Shown: positions 24,079 through 33,587, counted from the first letter of the stretch. The stretch: DNA of 64,000 bases from Streptomyces zingiberis (GCF_012034935.1 NZ_JAATEN010000021.1:1-64000); one strand, 5' to 3'. Notes: generated from the letters alone by a model not told the origin. Numbers and translations: made by a program.

Positions 24079-25680
24079 TCAGCCCGGCGTCGTCCCGTCG
24101 CTGTCCCGGGGGGCCGGGGCGCCCGGAACGTCCCCGGACGGCCGGTCCTCGCCGGCCGGGTCCCCGGCTCCGGTGCCGGCGGCGGCAGAACCGGCAGAAC
24201 CAGAGGTGTCAGAGGTGGCAGAACCGGCAGAGGCGGCGGGGACGGGGGAGGGGCCGGCGGGGGTGTCCGTCGCGCCGGGGCCGCCGGCGGGGCCACGGGT
24301 GTCGTCGTAGGAGGTGTCGTAGGAGGTGGTGCCCTCGTCCAGCAGGGGCTCCTCCGTCTTCATGTGCGCGGGGGCCAGGGCGCGCAGCAGGTGGTAGCCG
24401 CTGAGCACCACGATGCTGCCGAGCGCGATGCCGTTCAGCTCGAAGGTGTCGGTGATCCGCAGGCTGACCCCGCCCACTCCGATGATCACGCCCGCCGCGA
24501 CCGGCACCAGGTTCAGCGGGTTGCGCAGGTCCACCCGGTTGTGCACCCAGATCTGCGCCCCGAGCAGGCCGATCATGCCGTAGAGGATGACGGTGATGCC
24601 GCCCAGTACCCCGCCGGGCACCGCGGCCACCACCGCGCCGAACTTCGGGCAGAGGCCGAACAGCAGCGCGAAGGAGGCCGCCGCCCAGTAGGCGGCGGTG
24701 GAGTAGACCCGGGTGGCCGCCATCACGCCGATGTTCTCCGCGTAGGTGGTGGTGGCCGGGCCGCCGACGGCGGTGGAGAGCACGCTGCCCGCGCCGTCGG
24801 CCGCGATGGCGGTGCCCATCTCCTCGTCCAGCGGGTCGCCGGTCATCTCGCCGACCGCCTTCACATGGCCGGCGTTCTCCGCGATCAGGGCGATCACCAC
24901 GGGCAGGGCCACGAGGATCGCCGACGCCTCGAACGCCGGGGCGTGGAACGACGGCAGGCCTATCCAGTCCGCCTCGGCGACGGCGGACAGGTCCAGCCGC
25001 CAGTGGTCGACCGCCTCCGCGCCGCCCTGCACCGAGTGGATCCGGCCGAGGGCGAGGTCGGACAGCCAGGAGACCCCGTACCCGAACGCCAGCCCGAGGA
25101 AGATCGCGATCCGCGCCCAGAAGCCCCGCAGCACCACCACGGCCGCGCCGGTGAACAGCATGGTCAGCAGGGCGGTCCACTGGTCCTGCGGCCAGTACGT
25201 GGCGGCCGTGACGGGGGCCAGGTTGAAGCCGATCATCATGACCACGGCACCGGTGACCACCGGCGGCATCACCGTGTGGATGATCCGCGCCCCGAACTTC
25301 CGCACCACCAGGCCGCTGAGGAGGAGTACCACGCCCACCACGAGGATCGCGCCGGTGACCGTCGCGGCGCCGCCGCCCTGCGCCTTGATCGCGGCCGCGA
25401 CCCCCACGAAGGAGAGACTGCACCCCAGGTAGCTGGGGACCCGGCCGCGCGTCGCCAGCAGGAAGAGCATGGTGGCGAAGCCGGACATCATGATGGCCAG
25501 ATTCGGGTCCAGGCCCATGAGGACGGGGGCGACGAAGCTCGCCCCGAACATCGCCACCACGTGCTGCGCGCCGAGTCCCAGGGTGCGCGGCCAGGAGAGC
25601 CGTTCATCGGGCCTGACCACGGCCCCGGGAGCGGGAACCCGCCCGTCGCCGTGCAGTTTCCAGCCCACGCCGAGGCCCAT
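24079..25680 (-). CDS. Uracil-xanthine permease (NCS2 family)
   Basis: 533 aa, about 12-14 transmembrane segments. NCS2 signatures: LGAQHVVAMFGASFVAPVLM, and in the second half ALIAENAGHVKAVGEM with the Glu that coordinates the base in UraA-type permeases, then SVLSTAVGGPATTTYAENIG and AATRVYSTAAYWAAA. It should import uracil or a related base by proton symport. The C-terminal 75 residues are Ser/Thr/Ala/Gly-rich repeats and likely a cytoplasmic tail. The ATG at 25680 is preceded by GGAACGGAG. Confidence 0.9.
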   Translation of the reverse strand: MGLGVGWKLHGDGRVPAPGAVVRPDERLSWPRTLGLGAQHVVAMFGASFVAPVLMGLDPNLAIMMSGFATMLFLLATRGRVPSYLGCSLSFVGVAAAIKAQGGGAATVTGAILVVGVVLLLSGLVVRKFGARIIHTVMPPVVTGAVVMMIGFNLAPVTAATYWPQDQWTALLTMLFTGAAVVVLRGFWARIAIFLGLAFGYGVSWLSDLALGRIHSVQGGAEAVDHWRLDLSAVAEADWIGLPSFHAPAFEASAILVALPVVIALIAENAGHVKAVGEMTGDPLDEEMGTAIAADGAGSVLSTAVGGPATTTYAENIGVMAATRVYSTAAYWAAASFALLFGLCPKFGAVVAAVPGGVLGGITVILYGMIGLLGAQIWVHNRVDLRNPLNLVPVAAGVIIGVGGVSLRITDTFELNGIALGSIVVLSGYHLLRALAPAHMKTEEPLLDEGTTSYDTSYDDTRGPAGGPGATDTPAGPSPVPAASAGSATSDTSGSAGSAAAGTGAGDPAGEDRPSGDVPGAPAPRDSDGTTPG

Positions 25681-25941
25681 GACCACTCCGTTCCTGCCGC
25701 CCGCCGCCGTCGTCCGGCGATGAAATCCCGCCAATGCTAAGGCAGCCCGTGACCCCGTCCGCCCTGTTCACCTGGGCGTTACACGCCGCGGCCGGCCGCC
25801 GGGTGGCCGGGAGCCAGATGCCCGGTGGCCCGTGGCCGGTGGGTTGTGGTCCCTGGCCGGGTGGACGGCCCCGGGCCCCGGGCCCCGGGTTTGGATGTGG
25901 GTGCGGGTGCGAAGCCGCGGCGCCCGGCGCACCCTGGGGGC

Positions 25942-26175
25942 ATGGAACGCTTGGAACCCGTGGACGGCCATCCACCGGTGCTCGTGCACCCGCCGGACGG
26001 CCGGGGCCGCCGGGTCGAGATCCGCGGCCAGCGCGCCGGAACCGCCGCCGACCCCCGTGACCTGCTGGAATTCCTCCGCCGCGCCGGTCTGGACCCCGAT
26101 CAGGTGCGTCTGGACGACCCCACGCTCATCGAGTGGCGCGGCGGCGGCCCGCAGGACTGGCCGGGAGAGTTCTGA
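25942..26175 (+). CDS. Small conserved hypothetical protein
   Basis: 77 aa, soluble. The sequence has ordered character: PVLVHPPDGRGRRVEIRGQR, then LLEFLRRAGLDPDQVRLDDP and IEWRGGGPQDWPGEF. It resembles a short protein that I recall as conserved upstream of the rib operon in Streptomyces; its role is unknown. Start ATG 25942 follows CCCTGGGGGC. It lies between the divergent permease and the FMN riboswitch. The 26176-26457 gap after it shows no gene; the riboswitch promoter must lie there, but I could not fix its boxes. Confidence 0.6.
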   Translation: MERLEPVDGHPPVLVHPPDGRGRRVEIRGQRAGTAADPRDLLEFLRRAGLDPDQVRLDDPTLIEWRGGGPQDWPGEF

Positions 26176-26457
26176 CCGGGACCGGCGCGGCACCGCCGGG
26201 GCGAGTTCCGCCGGCGCCCGCCGCCCGGAACCGGCGCCGCCCGGCGGGGCACCGGGCCGGCCGGTGAGCGCTCCCGGCAGGCAGCGGATTCCGTGGCCCG
26301 CCCGGCGCCCGGGACCCCATGACGCCACCCCGGTGCGGCGGTCCCGGTGAGGGGTGGTTCACCGGTGAGCCCTGTGGCGCGTGTGAGCCAGTCCACAAAA
26401 CCTGCCCGGGACGGGGACGTTCTCCCGTGGCAGACTGGACGGGTACCAGTGACGTCA

Positions 26458-26584
26458 GCGCACTCCGGGGTCGGTGTAAGTCCGAACCGGCGGTTACAGT
26501 CCGCGACCCGGCCACGTCCAGTGGCCGGTTGACCAGGTGAAATTCCTGGACCGACGGTGAAAGTCCGGATGGGAGGCAGTGCGC
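26458..26584 (+). promoter_or_regulatory. FMN riboswitch (RFN element)
   Basis: All conserved blocks are seen: GGGGTCGGTGTAAGTCCGAA, ACCGGCGGTTACAGTCCGCG, then GACCAGGTGAAATTCCTGG, ACCGACGGTGAAAGTCCGGA, and TGGGAGGCAGT. The P1 stem pairs GCGCACT (26458-26464) with AGTGCGC (26578-26584). Downstream, GTACGGCC (26618-26625) can pair with GGCCGTAC (26642-26649); this is a candidate part of the expression platform. FMN binding should reduce expression of the rib operon. ribD begins 152 nt after the aptamer. Confidence 0.95.
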
Positions 26585-26735
26585 GGCGGTCGAGCACCGG
26601 TGCGCCGCCGTCCGGCGGTACGGCCGTTCCTCCCGGGAGCGGGCCGTACATCCGAACCCGTCGCCCCGTGCGCCCGTCCGTATCCGTCGTTCCCGACGGC
26701 CCCGGAGTCCGTGCCGCAGCAGGCAGGAGGACCCG

Positions 26736-27926
26736 GTGGCCCCCGAGGAGCCCACCCCGGCCGAGACCCGGGCGATGCGCCGCGCCGTGGCGCTCGCCGC
26801 CCGAGGAGCCGGTGAGACCAGCCCGAACCCGGTCGTCGGCTGTGTGATCCTCAACGCCGCGGGAGAGCCCGTGGGCGAGGGGTACCACCAGCGGGCCGGC
26901 GGTCCGCACGCGGAGATCCACGCCCTGCGCGCGGCGGGCGAGCACGCCCGCGGCGGGACCGCTCTGGTCACTCTGGAACCCTGTGACCACACCGGCCGCA
27001 CCGGCCCGTGCAGCCGCGCCCTGATCGACGCCGGGATCGCCCGGGTCCGCTACGCCGTCGCCGACCCGCACGCTGCCGCCGCGGGCGGCGCCGCGACCCT
27101 GGCCGCCGCCGGTGTGGACGTCGCGGGCGGGCTGCTGGCCGCCGAGGCCGCAGAGGTCAACCGGGCCTGGCTCACCTCCGTCCGCCACGGGCGCCCCTTC
27201 GTCCGCTGGAAGTTCGCCGCGACGCTGGACGGCCGCACCGCCGCCGCCGACGGCAGCAGCCGCTGGATCACCTCGCCCGCCGCCCGGGCCGACGTGCACC
27301 GGCTGCGCGCCGCGGCGGACGCCGTCGTCGTCGGCTCCGGCACCGCCCGCGCCGACGACCCCCACCTGGCCGCGCGGCTGCCGGACCCCGCCGCGTCCGG
27401 CTCCGCGGTCCGGCAGCCGCTGCGGGTCGTCCTGGACACCGGGGCCACCGCCGTGAAGCCCGGCGCCCGGGTGCTGGACGGTGCCGCGCCCACCCTCATC
27501 GCGGTCGCCGAGGACGCCGGCACGGCCCACCTCGCCGGCCGCACCGGTGACGGCACGGTCTCCGTGGTCCGGCTGCCGCGCGCCCCCGGCGGCCAGGGCC
27601 TGTCCGTCCCCGCGCTGCTGGAGGCCCTGTACGCGCGTGATGTGCGCTCGGTGCTGCTGGAGGGCGGCGCGCGGCTGGCCGGATCGTTCGTCGCCGCCGG
27701 CGCGGTGGACGAGGTCACGGCCTACCTGGCGCCCGCGCTGCTCGGCGCCGGGCCCGCCGCGCTCGCCGGCGGCGGAATCGGCACCATCGCCGAGGCGTTG
27801 CGGCTGGAGGTGACCGCCGTGGACCGGATCGGCCCGGATCTGCGGATCACCGCCGCCGTCCCCGGCCCGCCCCCCGCCATCCGTACCCCATCCGTCACCG
27901 CTCCCGACGCTCCGGAGGAGAACTGA
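26736..27926 (+). CDS. ribD: Bifunctional riboflavin deaminase/reductase RibD
   Basis: 396 aa. The N-terminal deaminase domain has the zinc site HAEIHAL (residues 58-64) and EPCDHTGRTGPCS (Cys83, Cys92). The C-terminal reductase domain begins near KFAATLDGRTAAADGSSRWI and includes VVVGSGTARADDPHLAARLP and VLLEGGARLAGSF. It performs the second and third steps after GTP opening: deamination of the pyrimidine and reduction of the ribosyl side chain. The start is the GTG at 26736 after GGCAGGAGGA. First gene of the riboswitch operon; ribE starts 1 nt after its stop. Confidence 0.95.
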   Translation: MAPEEPTPAETRAMRRAVALAARGAGETSPNPVVGCVILNAAGEPVGEGYHQRAGGPHAEIHALRAAGEHARGGTALVTLEPCDHTGRTGPCSRALIDAGIARVRYAVADPHAAAAGGAATLAAAGVDVAGGLLAAEAAEVNRAWLTSVRHGRPFVRWKFAATLDGRTAAADGSSRWITSPAARADVHRLRAAADAVVVGSGTARADDPHLAARLPDPAASGSAVRQPLRVVLDTGATAVKPGARVLDGAAPTLIAVAEDAGTAHLAGRTGDGTVSVVRLPRAPGGQGLSVPALLEALYARDVRSVLLEGGARLAGSFVAAGAVDEVTAYLAPALLGAGPAALAGGGIGTIAEALRLEVTAVDRIGPDLRITAAVPGPPPAIRTPSVTAPDAPEEN

Positions 27927-27927
27927 C

Positions 27928-28665
27928 GTGTTCACAGGAATCGTCGAAGAACTGGGTGAGGTCACCGCCGTCGAGGACCTCGGCGACAGCTCCCGCCTGC
28001 GGCTGCGGGGACCGCTGGTCACCGAGGGCGTCCGGCACGGGGACTCGATCGCCGTCAACGGCGTCTGCCTGACCGTGGCCGGCAGCGGCGGCGGCGCGTT
28101 CACCGCCGACGTGATGGCCGAGACGCTGCACCGCTCCAGCCTCGGGGCCCTGGTCCCCGGCAGCCGCGTCAACCTCGAACGCGCCATGGCCCTCGGCGGC
28201 CGGCTCGGCGGGCACCTGGTGCAGGGGCACGTCGACGGGACCGGCACCGTCACCGAACGCATCCCCGGGGAGCACTGGGAGGTCGTGCGGATCTCCCTCC
28301 CGCCGCGCCTCGCCCGCTACGTCGTGGAGAAGGGCTCCATCACCGTCGACGGGGTCAGCCTCACCGTCGTCGAGGCGGGGGAGGAGCACTTCGCCGTCAG
28401 TCTCGTCCCGACCACCCTCGAACTGACCACCCTGGGGCGCAAGCAGCCCGGGGAACCGGTCAACCTGGAGGTGGACGTGCTCGCCAAGTACGTGGAGCGG
28501 CTGCTCGCCTCGGGCGTCGTCCCGGCCGGCGGGCTCGGGGGAGCGGCGGGCGCCGCCGCTGCCGTGGCCGCCGGGGAGACCGTGGCCGCCGAGGGTTCCG
28601 GGCCTTCCGGACGCTCCGGTGACGCCCCCTCCGCCGCGGCCGTCACCGGGGAGGTCTCCGCATGA
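27928..28665 (+). CDS. ribE: Riboflavin synthase alpha chain
   Basis: 245 aa. Two lumazine-binding barrels in tandem: MFTGIVEELGEVTAVEDLG with NGVCLTVAGSG, and GHVDGTGTVTERIPGEHWEV with ITVDGVSLTVVEAGEEHF. It dismutates two 6,7-dimethyl-8-ribityllumazine molecules into riboflavin. The enzyme core ends near residue 198; the last 45 residues are Ala/Gly/Ser-rich and unusual for the family. GTG start at 27928 after GGAGGAG. Its stop overlaps the start of the transporter gene (ATGA). Confidence 0.95.
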   Translation: MFTGIVEELGEVTAVEDLGDSSRLRLRGPLVTEGVRHGDSIAVNGVCLTVAGSGGGAFTADVMAETLHRSSLGALVPGSRVNLERAMALGGRLGGHLVQGHVDGTGTVTERIPGEHWEVVRISLPPRLARYVVEKGSITVDGVSLTVVEAGEEHFAVSLVPTTLELTTLGRKQPGEPVNLEVDVLAKYVERLLASGVVPAGGLGGAAGAAAAVAAGETVAAEGSGPSGRSGDAPSAAAVTGEVSA

Positions 28666-29354
28666 CCGCCGGCTGGTTCGACTGGCTGAACGGCACCGCG
28701 TTCACGGTACTCGACCAGCCCGTGAAGTGGTCCGACATGACGGGCAACCTGCTCGGTCTGGCCGCGCTCGCCCTCGGCTGGCGCCGCTCCCTGCTGACCT
28801 GGCCCGTCCAGCTCCTCTCCGGCCTCGTGCTCGTCGCCGCCTACGCCTCCGCGCAGCTCGGCGGCGGCGTGGGCAAGCAGTTGCTGGTCATCGGGGTCGC
28901 CGTCTGGGGCTGGCGGCAGTGGCGGCGGGGCAGCCGGGGCACGGCGGACGGCACCGTCGCCGTGCGTTTCGCCACCGGCCGGGAACGCGCGCTGCTGGCC
29001 GCGGGCACGCTGCTCGGGACGCTCGCCGTCGGCGGGCTGTTCACGGCCGTGCCCTCCCTCTCCTGGAACCCCTGGCCGGACGCCTACATCTTCACCGGCA
29101 CCCTGGCCGCGATGGTCGCCCAGGCCCGCGGGCTGGTCGAGTTCTGGTTCGCGTGGATGCTCGTCGACGTCGTCGGCGTGCCGCTCGCCTTCGCCAGCGG
29201 CCTGCCCTTCTCCGGCCTCGTCTACCTCGTCTACTTCGTGCTCGTCCTGTGGGGCCTGCGCGCCTGGTGGCTGCGGACCCGCACGGAACAGCACGGGCCC
29301 GCCGTCCCCCCGGCCGGGGCCCGGCCGCCGGCCGCGACGAGGACCGCCCCATGA
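28662..29354 (+). CDS. PnuC-family transporter, probably riboflavin uptake (RibM/PnuX type)
   Basis: 230 aa with about seven transmembrane segments (GNLLGLAALALGWRRSLLTW, LLSGLVLVAAYASAQLGGG, LLVIGVAVWGWRQWRRG, and others). The family includes nicotinamide riboside (PnuC), thiamine (PnuT) and riboflavin (PnuX/RibM) facilitators. Location inside an FMN-riboswitch operon, between ribE and ribBA, argues for riboflavin, as described for RibM in Streptomyces davawensis and PnuX in corynebacteria. The C-terminus is Pro/Ala-rich. Coupled to ribE by a 4-base overlap. Confidence 0.85.
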   Translation: MTAGWFDWLNGTAFTVLDQPVKWSDMTGNLLGLAALALGWRRSLLTWPVQLLSGLVLVAAYASAQLGGGVGKQLLVIGVAVWGWRQWRRGSRGTADGTVAVRFATGRERALLAAGTLLGTLAVGGLFTAVPSLSWNPWPDAYIFTGTLAAMVAQARGLVEFWFAWMLVDVVGVPLAFASGLPFSGLVYLVYFVLVLWGLRAWWLRTRTEQHGPAVPPAGARPPAATRTAP

Positions 29355-29418
29355 TCCCCCGCGCACGGACCGCCCCCGCCACCCGGACCGCCCCCGGGCG
29401 CACCGAAGGAGCACCGGC

Positions 29419-30900
29419 ATGACCGCACCACTCCAGCAGCTCGCCCACCGCCCCCACGGCGGCGGCCACGGCGCCGACGGCTACCGGGACGCCCCCGGGG
29501 ACGGCACCGGCAGCGTGCTCGACCCCGTGGCGCTCGCCGTCGCGGAGATCGCCGCCGGCCGGCCGGTGGTGGTCGTGGACGACGAGGACCGGGAGAACGA
29601 GGGCGACCTCGTCGTCGCCGCCGAGCACGCCACCCCCGGGATCGTGGCGTTCATGATGACCGAGTGCCGCGGCCTGATCTGCGCCCCGCTGGAGGGCGCC
29701 GACCTCGACCGGCTCGACCTGCCGCAGATGGTGGGGACCAACACCGAGTCGATGTCCACCGCCTTCACCGTCTCCGTGGACGCCTCCGCCGCGCACGGCG
29801 TCACCACCGGGATCTCCGCCGCCGACCGCTCGGCCACCCTGCGGCTGCTCGCCGACGGCGGGAGCGCACCCGGCGACTTCGTCCGCCCGGGCCACGTCTT
29901 CCCGCTGCGCGCCCGGCCCGGCGGGGTACTGGCCCGGCCCGGTCACACCGAGGCCGGGGTGGACCTCGCGCGGCTCGCCGGACTGCGTCCGGCCGCGGCC
30001 ATCGTGGAGATCGCGGCCGAGGACGGCACCATGCTCCGCCTGCCCGAGCTGGTGCCCTTCGCCCGCAAGCACGGTCTGGCGATCATCTCCATCGAGGACC
30101 TGATCGCCTACCGCCGCGCCGCCGGTCCGGCCGGGGTGGCCGACCCGGCCGGGACCCCCGCGCCCGCCGCCACCGCCGGGCACACCGGACCCACCGAGCC
30201 GGCCGGGGCACCCGGACCCGCCCCGGCCGCCCGCGCGTCCGCCGTCCCCGCGGCCGTACCCCCGGCCGTCCTGCCGGTGGTCCGCCGCGAGGCCGAGACG
30301 TGGCTGCCCACGCCCGCCGGTGAGTTCCGCGCGCTGGGCTACCGCGCCACGGCGGACGGCGTCGAGCACATCGCCCTCGTCCGCGGCGAGATCGGGGACG
30401 GGCGGGACGTCCTGGTGCGGGTCCACTCCGAGTGCCTCACCGGTGACGTCTTCGGCTCGCTGCGCTGTGACTGCGGCCCCCAGCTCCAGGCGTCGCTGGA
30501 CCGGGTCGCCGAGGAGGGCCGTGGTGTCGTCCTCTACCTCCGGGGCCACGAGGGGCGCGGCATCGGCCTGCTGTCCAAGCTGCGGGCGTACGAACTGCAG
30601 GAGCAGGGCCGGGACACCCTCGACGCCAACCTCGAACTCGGCCTGCCCGCCGACGCCCGCGACTACGCGGCCGCCGCGTGGATCCTCGCCGACCTCGGGG
30701 TGGAGAGCCCGCGGCTGATGACCAACAACCCGGAGAAGACCGCGGCCCTGGCCGCGCACGGGCTGGAGGTGACCCGTGTGCCCGCGCCGGTGGCCGCCGG
30801 CGAGCACAATCTCCGGTATCTGCGCACCAAGCGCGACCGGATGGGCCACGACCTGCCCTGGCTGGAGGGCCGGCGGGCCACCGCCGCCCACCGGCGGTGA
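29419..30900 (+). CDS. ribBA: Bifunctional DHBP synthase / GTP cyclohydrolase II
   Basis: 493 aa. RibB half (about 35-235): VVVDDEDRENEGDLVVAAEH, MTECRGLICAPL, HGVTTGISAADRSAT and FVRPGHVFPLRA. RibA half (about 285-490): the zinc site HSECLTGDVFGSLRCDCGPQ with three cysteines, YLRGHEGRGIGLLSKL, and MTNNPEKTAALAAHGLEVT. It makes the two entry compounds of riboflavin synthesis, from ribulose-5-phosphate and GTP. A 45-residue Ala/Pro-rich linker joins the halves. A 64-nt gap precedes it. Confidence 0.96.
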   Translation: MTAPLQQLAHRPHGGGHGADGYRDAPGDGTGSVLDPVALAVAEIAAGRPVVVVDDEDRENEGDLVVAAEHATPGIVAFMMTECRGLICAPLEGADLDRLDLPQMVGTNTESMSTAFTVSVDASAAHGVTTGISAADRSATLRLLADGGSAPGDFVRPGHVFPLRARPGGVLARPGHTEAGVDLARLAGLRPAAAIVEIAAEDGTMLRLPELVPFARKHGLAIISIEDLIAYRRAAGPAGVADPAGTPAPAATAGHTGPTEPAGAPGPAPAARASAVPAAVPPAVLPVVRREAETWLPTPAGEFRALGYRATADGVEHIALVRGEIGDGRDVLVRVHSECLTGDVFGSLRCDCGPQLQASLDRVAEEGRGVVLYLRGHEGRGIGLLSKLRAYELQEQGRDTLDANLELGLPADARDYAAAAWILADLGVESPRLMTNNPEKTAALAAHGLEVTRVPAPVAAGEHNLRYLRTKRDRMGHDLPWLEGRRATAAHRR

Positions 30901-31012
30901 CCGCGGGGGCCGGCCGGCGGGACCGGCCGGCACCCCGGCCCGGCCCAGGACCGGGCGAGACGCATGACGGCACACCCGCCCCGGCGGGCACGACACGAGG
31001 GAAGACGAGAAC

Positions 31013-31537
31013 GTGAGCGGTAAGGGCGCACCCGACCTGTCCGTACAGGACTCCGGCGATCTGCGCGTGGCGGTGATCGCCGCGCAGTGGCACGAGCAGG
31101 TGATGGACGGGCTGCTGAACGGCGCGCTGCGCGCCCTCGGCGAGCTGGGCATCGAGGAGCCGACGGTGCTCCGCGTCCCCGGCAGCTTCGAACTCCCGGT
31201 CGTCGCCAAGGTGCTGGCGGACCGCGGCTACGACGCCCTCGTGGCGCTCGGCGTGGTCGTCCGCGGCGGGACGCCCCACTTCGACTACGTCTGCCAGGGC
31301 GTCACCCAGGGCCTCACCCAGGTCTCCGTGTCCTGCGGGGTGCCCATCGGGTTCGGCGTGCTCACCTGCGACACCGAGGAGCAGGCGCTGGACCGCGCCG
31401 GCCTGCCCGGCAGCCGGGAGGACAAGGGGCACGAGGCGGTCATGGCGGCCGTCGCCACCGCCACCACCCTGCGCTCCGTCGCCGAGCCGTGGCGCCGGGC
31501 GGATCCGGCGGGACAGCCCCGGCCCGCGAAACGGTAG
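31013..31537 (+). CDS. ribH: 6,7-dimethyl-8-ribityllumazine synthase
   Basis: 174 aa. Lumazine synthase, which self-assembles into pentamers or icosahedra and condenses the RibBA and RibD products. Motifs: RVAVIAAQWHEQVMDGLLNG, RVPGSFELPVVAKVLADRGY, ALGVVVRGGTPHFDYVC with the catalytic His, and GVPIGFGVLTCDTEEQALDR. The GTG at 31013 follows GGGAAGACGAGAAC. Last gene of the rib operon; hisE begins 12 nt after its stop, so hisE is likely to be read from the same transcript. Confidence 0.96.
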   Translation: MSGKGAPDLSVQDSGDLRVAVIAAQWHEQVMDGLLNGALRALGELGIEEPTVLRVPGSFELPVVAKVLADRGYDALVALGVVVRGGTPHFDYVCQGVTQGLTQVSVSCGVPIGFGVLTCDTEEQALDRAGLPGSREDKGHEAVMAAVATATTLRSVAEPWRRADPAGQPRPAKR

Positions 31538-31549
31538 GTTGGACCCACC

Positions 31550-31822
31550 ATGGCGAACAAGACATTCGAGGGGCTCTTCGCCGAGCTCCAGCAGAAGGCC
31601 GCCACCGGCGACCCGGCCACCTCGCGCACCGCCGAGCTCGTCGCCGCGGGCGTGCACAGCATCGGCAAGAAGGTCGTCGAGGAGGCGGCCGAGGTGTGGA
31701 TGGCGGCCGAGCACGAGGGCAGTGAGCGCACCGCCGAGGAGATCTCGCAGCTCCTCTACCATCTCCAGGTCATGATGGTCGCCCGGGGAATCTCCCTGGA
31801 CGACGTATACGCTCATCTCTGA
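31550..31822 (+). CDS. hisE: Phosphoribosyl-ATP diphosphatase
   Basis: 90 aa, the standard length for HisE. It hydrolyses PR-ATP to PR-AMP in the second step of histidine synthesis. The all-alpha MazG-like fold with its acidic metal-binding helices is visible: TAELVAAGVHSIGKKVVEEA, AEVWMAAEHEGSERTAEEIS and QLLYHLQVMMVARGISLDDV. The start ATG at 31550 lies 12 nt after ribH. hisG follows after 253 nt. Confidence 0.95.
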   Translation: MANKTFEGLFAELQQKAATGDPATSRTAELVAAGVHSIGKKVVEEAAEVWMAAEHEGSERTAEEISQLLYHLQVMMVARGISLDDVYAHL

Positions 31823-32075
31823 GCCCGCGCGCCGCCGGGGGCCCGCCGCCCCGGGCCCCCGGGCCGCCGGCGGTGTTCCCCGTTTCCCGGGTTTCCGGGC
31901 CCCCGCATCGCGGTTACCGGGCTCCCCGGGCCGTGCGGCCCTCCCGTCCCGCCCGGTGCCGGAGACGGCCGGGCACGGTCCCGCGGCCCGGCGGCGCGGG
32001 GGATTGGACGCCACCGGACCGCGGCCGCACAGCACACCCCGCCCCCGCCACCCCGAAGAAGCGAAGGAAAGCCTC

Positions 32076-32924
32076 ATGCTCCGCATCGCCGTCCCCAACA
32101 AGGGTTCACTGTCGGAACCCGCGTCGGAGATGCTCCAGGAGGCCGGTTACAGGCAGCGCAAGGACCGCCGTGAGCTGGTCCTGGTCGACACCGACAACGA
32201 CGTCGAGTTCTTCTTCCTCCGCCCCCGTGACATCGCCGTCTACGTCGGCTCCGGCCGGCTCGACATCGGCATCACCGGCCGTGATCTGCTGCTCGACTCG
32301 GGCGCGGACGCGGAGGAGATCATGCAGCTGGGCTTCGCCGGCTCCACCTTCCGCTACGCCACCCGTCCCGGAACCGCCCGGGACGTCAGGGACTTCGGCG
32401 GCATGACCGTCGCCACGTCCTTCGCCGGCCTGGTCGAGAAGCACCTCGCCGACCACGGCGTCGACGCCTCCGTGGTGCACCTCGACGGTGCCGTGGAGAC
32501 CGCCATCCAGCTCGGTGTGGCCGAGATCATCGCCGATGTCGTGGAGACCGGCACCACCCTGCGCAACGCCGGGCTGGACATCATCGGTGAGCCGATCCTG
32601 ACCAGCGAGGCCGTGGTCATCCGCCGCACCGGCGAGGACGGCGAGGAGCCCAAGGTGCGGCAGTTCCTCCGCCGGATGCACGGCGTCCTCGTCGCCCGCC
32701 GCTACGTGATGATGGACTACGACATCCGCGAGGAGCACGTGGAGCGGGCCGTCGCCCTCACCCCCGGCCTGGAGTCGCCGACGGTCTCCCCGCTGCACCA
32801 CGAGGGGTGGGTCGCCGTCCGTTCCATGGTCCCCTCCCGGGACGCCCAGCGGATCATGGACGAGCTGTACGACCTGGGCGCGCGGGCCATCCTCACCACC
32901 GGCATCCACGCGTGCCGGCTGTGA
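32076..32924 (+). CDS. hisG: ATP phosphoribosyltransferase, long (HisG-L) form
   Basis: 282 aa. Catalyses the first, feedback-inhibited step of histidine synthesis: ATP plus PRPP to PR-ATP. It starts LRIAVPNKGSLSEPASEMLQ. The PRPP-binding loop is DVVETGTTLRNAGLDIIGE. The C-terminal regulatory ACT-like domain (about residues 205-282) is present, with PTVSPLHHEGWVAVRSMVP and LGARAILTTGIHACRL, so it is the HisZ-independent form. The ATG at 32076 follows AAGGAAAGCCTC. Confidence 0.96.
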   Translation: MLRIAVPNKGSLSEPASEMLQEAGYRQRKDRRELVLVDTDNDVEFFFLRPRDIAVYVGSGRLDIGITGRDLLLDSGADAEEIMQLGFAGSTFRYATRPGTARDVRDFGGMTVATSFAGLVEKHLADHGVDASVVHLDGAVETAIQLGVAEIIADVVETGTTLRNAGLDIIGEPILTSEAVVIRRTGEDGEEPKVRQFLRRMHGVLVARRYVMMDYDIREEHVERAVALTPGLESPTVSPLHHEGWVAVRSMVPSRDAQRIMDELYDLGARAILTTGIHACRL

Positions 32925-33080
32925 CCGCGTGATCCCGTGATCCGGTGACCCCGACGCGGCCGGCGGCCCCGGTCCCGCGCCGCGTCCCCTCCGGCCCCTG
33001 ACCCGACCGCGCGTCCCGCCCGTCCGGGCACCGCCCCGGGCGGGGCGCCGCGGCCCACCCCCGACCTCCCGGAGAGCGCC

Positions 33081-33554
33081 GTGTCCTCCTCCGCCCCCGA
33101 CCCTTCGGGCCTGCCCGCCCTGCCCGCGCTGCCCGTCACCTTCCGGCCGGCCCGTACCCGGGCCGTCCTGCTCACCGCGGGCACCGCGATCCTGGTCACC
33201 CTCACCCTCCTCGGGCTGGCCCTGCCGCTCGGCCTCGGGGAACGCCTGAGCTTCGTGGCCACGGGCCTGCTCGGCCTGGGCGTCATGCTGCTGCTGAGCC
33301 GCCCCCGGGTGGAGGCCGACGAACAGGGCGTCACGGTGGTCAACCTGACCACCCGGCGGCGGCTGGCCTGGGCCGAGGTGCTGCGGGTCAACCTCCGCCC
33401 CGGCGATCCCTGGGTCTCCCTCGACCTGGCCGACGGCTCCCACCTGCCCGCCATGGGTATCCAGCCCGGCGTCGCCCGCGAGCGGGCCCTCGCCGACGCC
33501 CGCGCGCTGCGGGCCCTCGCCGACCACCACGGCAGCGGCCCGGCGGACGGCTGA
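33081..33554 (+). CDS. Membrane protein with bacterial PH domain
   Basis: 157 aa. Two transmembrane segments near the N-terminus (AVLLTAGTAILVTLTLLGLA and FVATGLLGLGVMLLLS) are followed by a small beta-rich domain: RPRVEADEQGVTVVNLTTRR, LAWAEVLRVNLRPGDPWVSL, DLADGSHLPAMGI. This is the PH-like (bPH_6 type) arrangement often seen in actinobacterial membrane proteins. GTG start at 33081 after CCCGGAGAGCG. A gene like this after hisG is familiar in Streptomyces. The role is not known. Confidence 0.8.
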   Translation: MSSSAPDPSGLPALPALPVTFRPARTRAVLLTAGTAILVTLTLLGLALPLGLGERLSFVATGLLGLGVMLLLSRPRVEADEQGVTVVNLTTRRRLAWAEVLRVNLRPGDPWVSLDLADGSHLPAMGIQPGVARERALADARALRALADHHGSGPADG

Positions 33555-33587
33555 CAGCCGGCCCGCCCGGGGTCGCCCCGAGGGGCG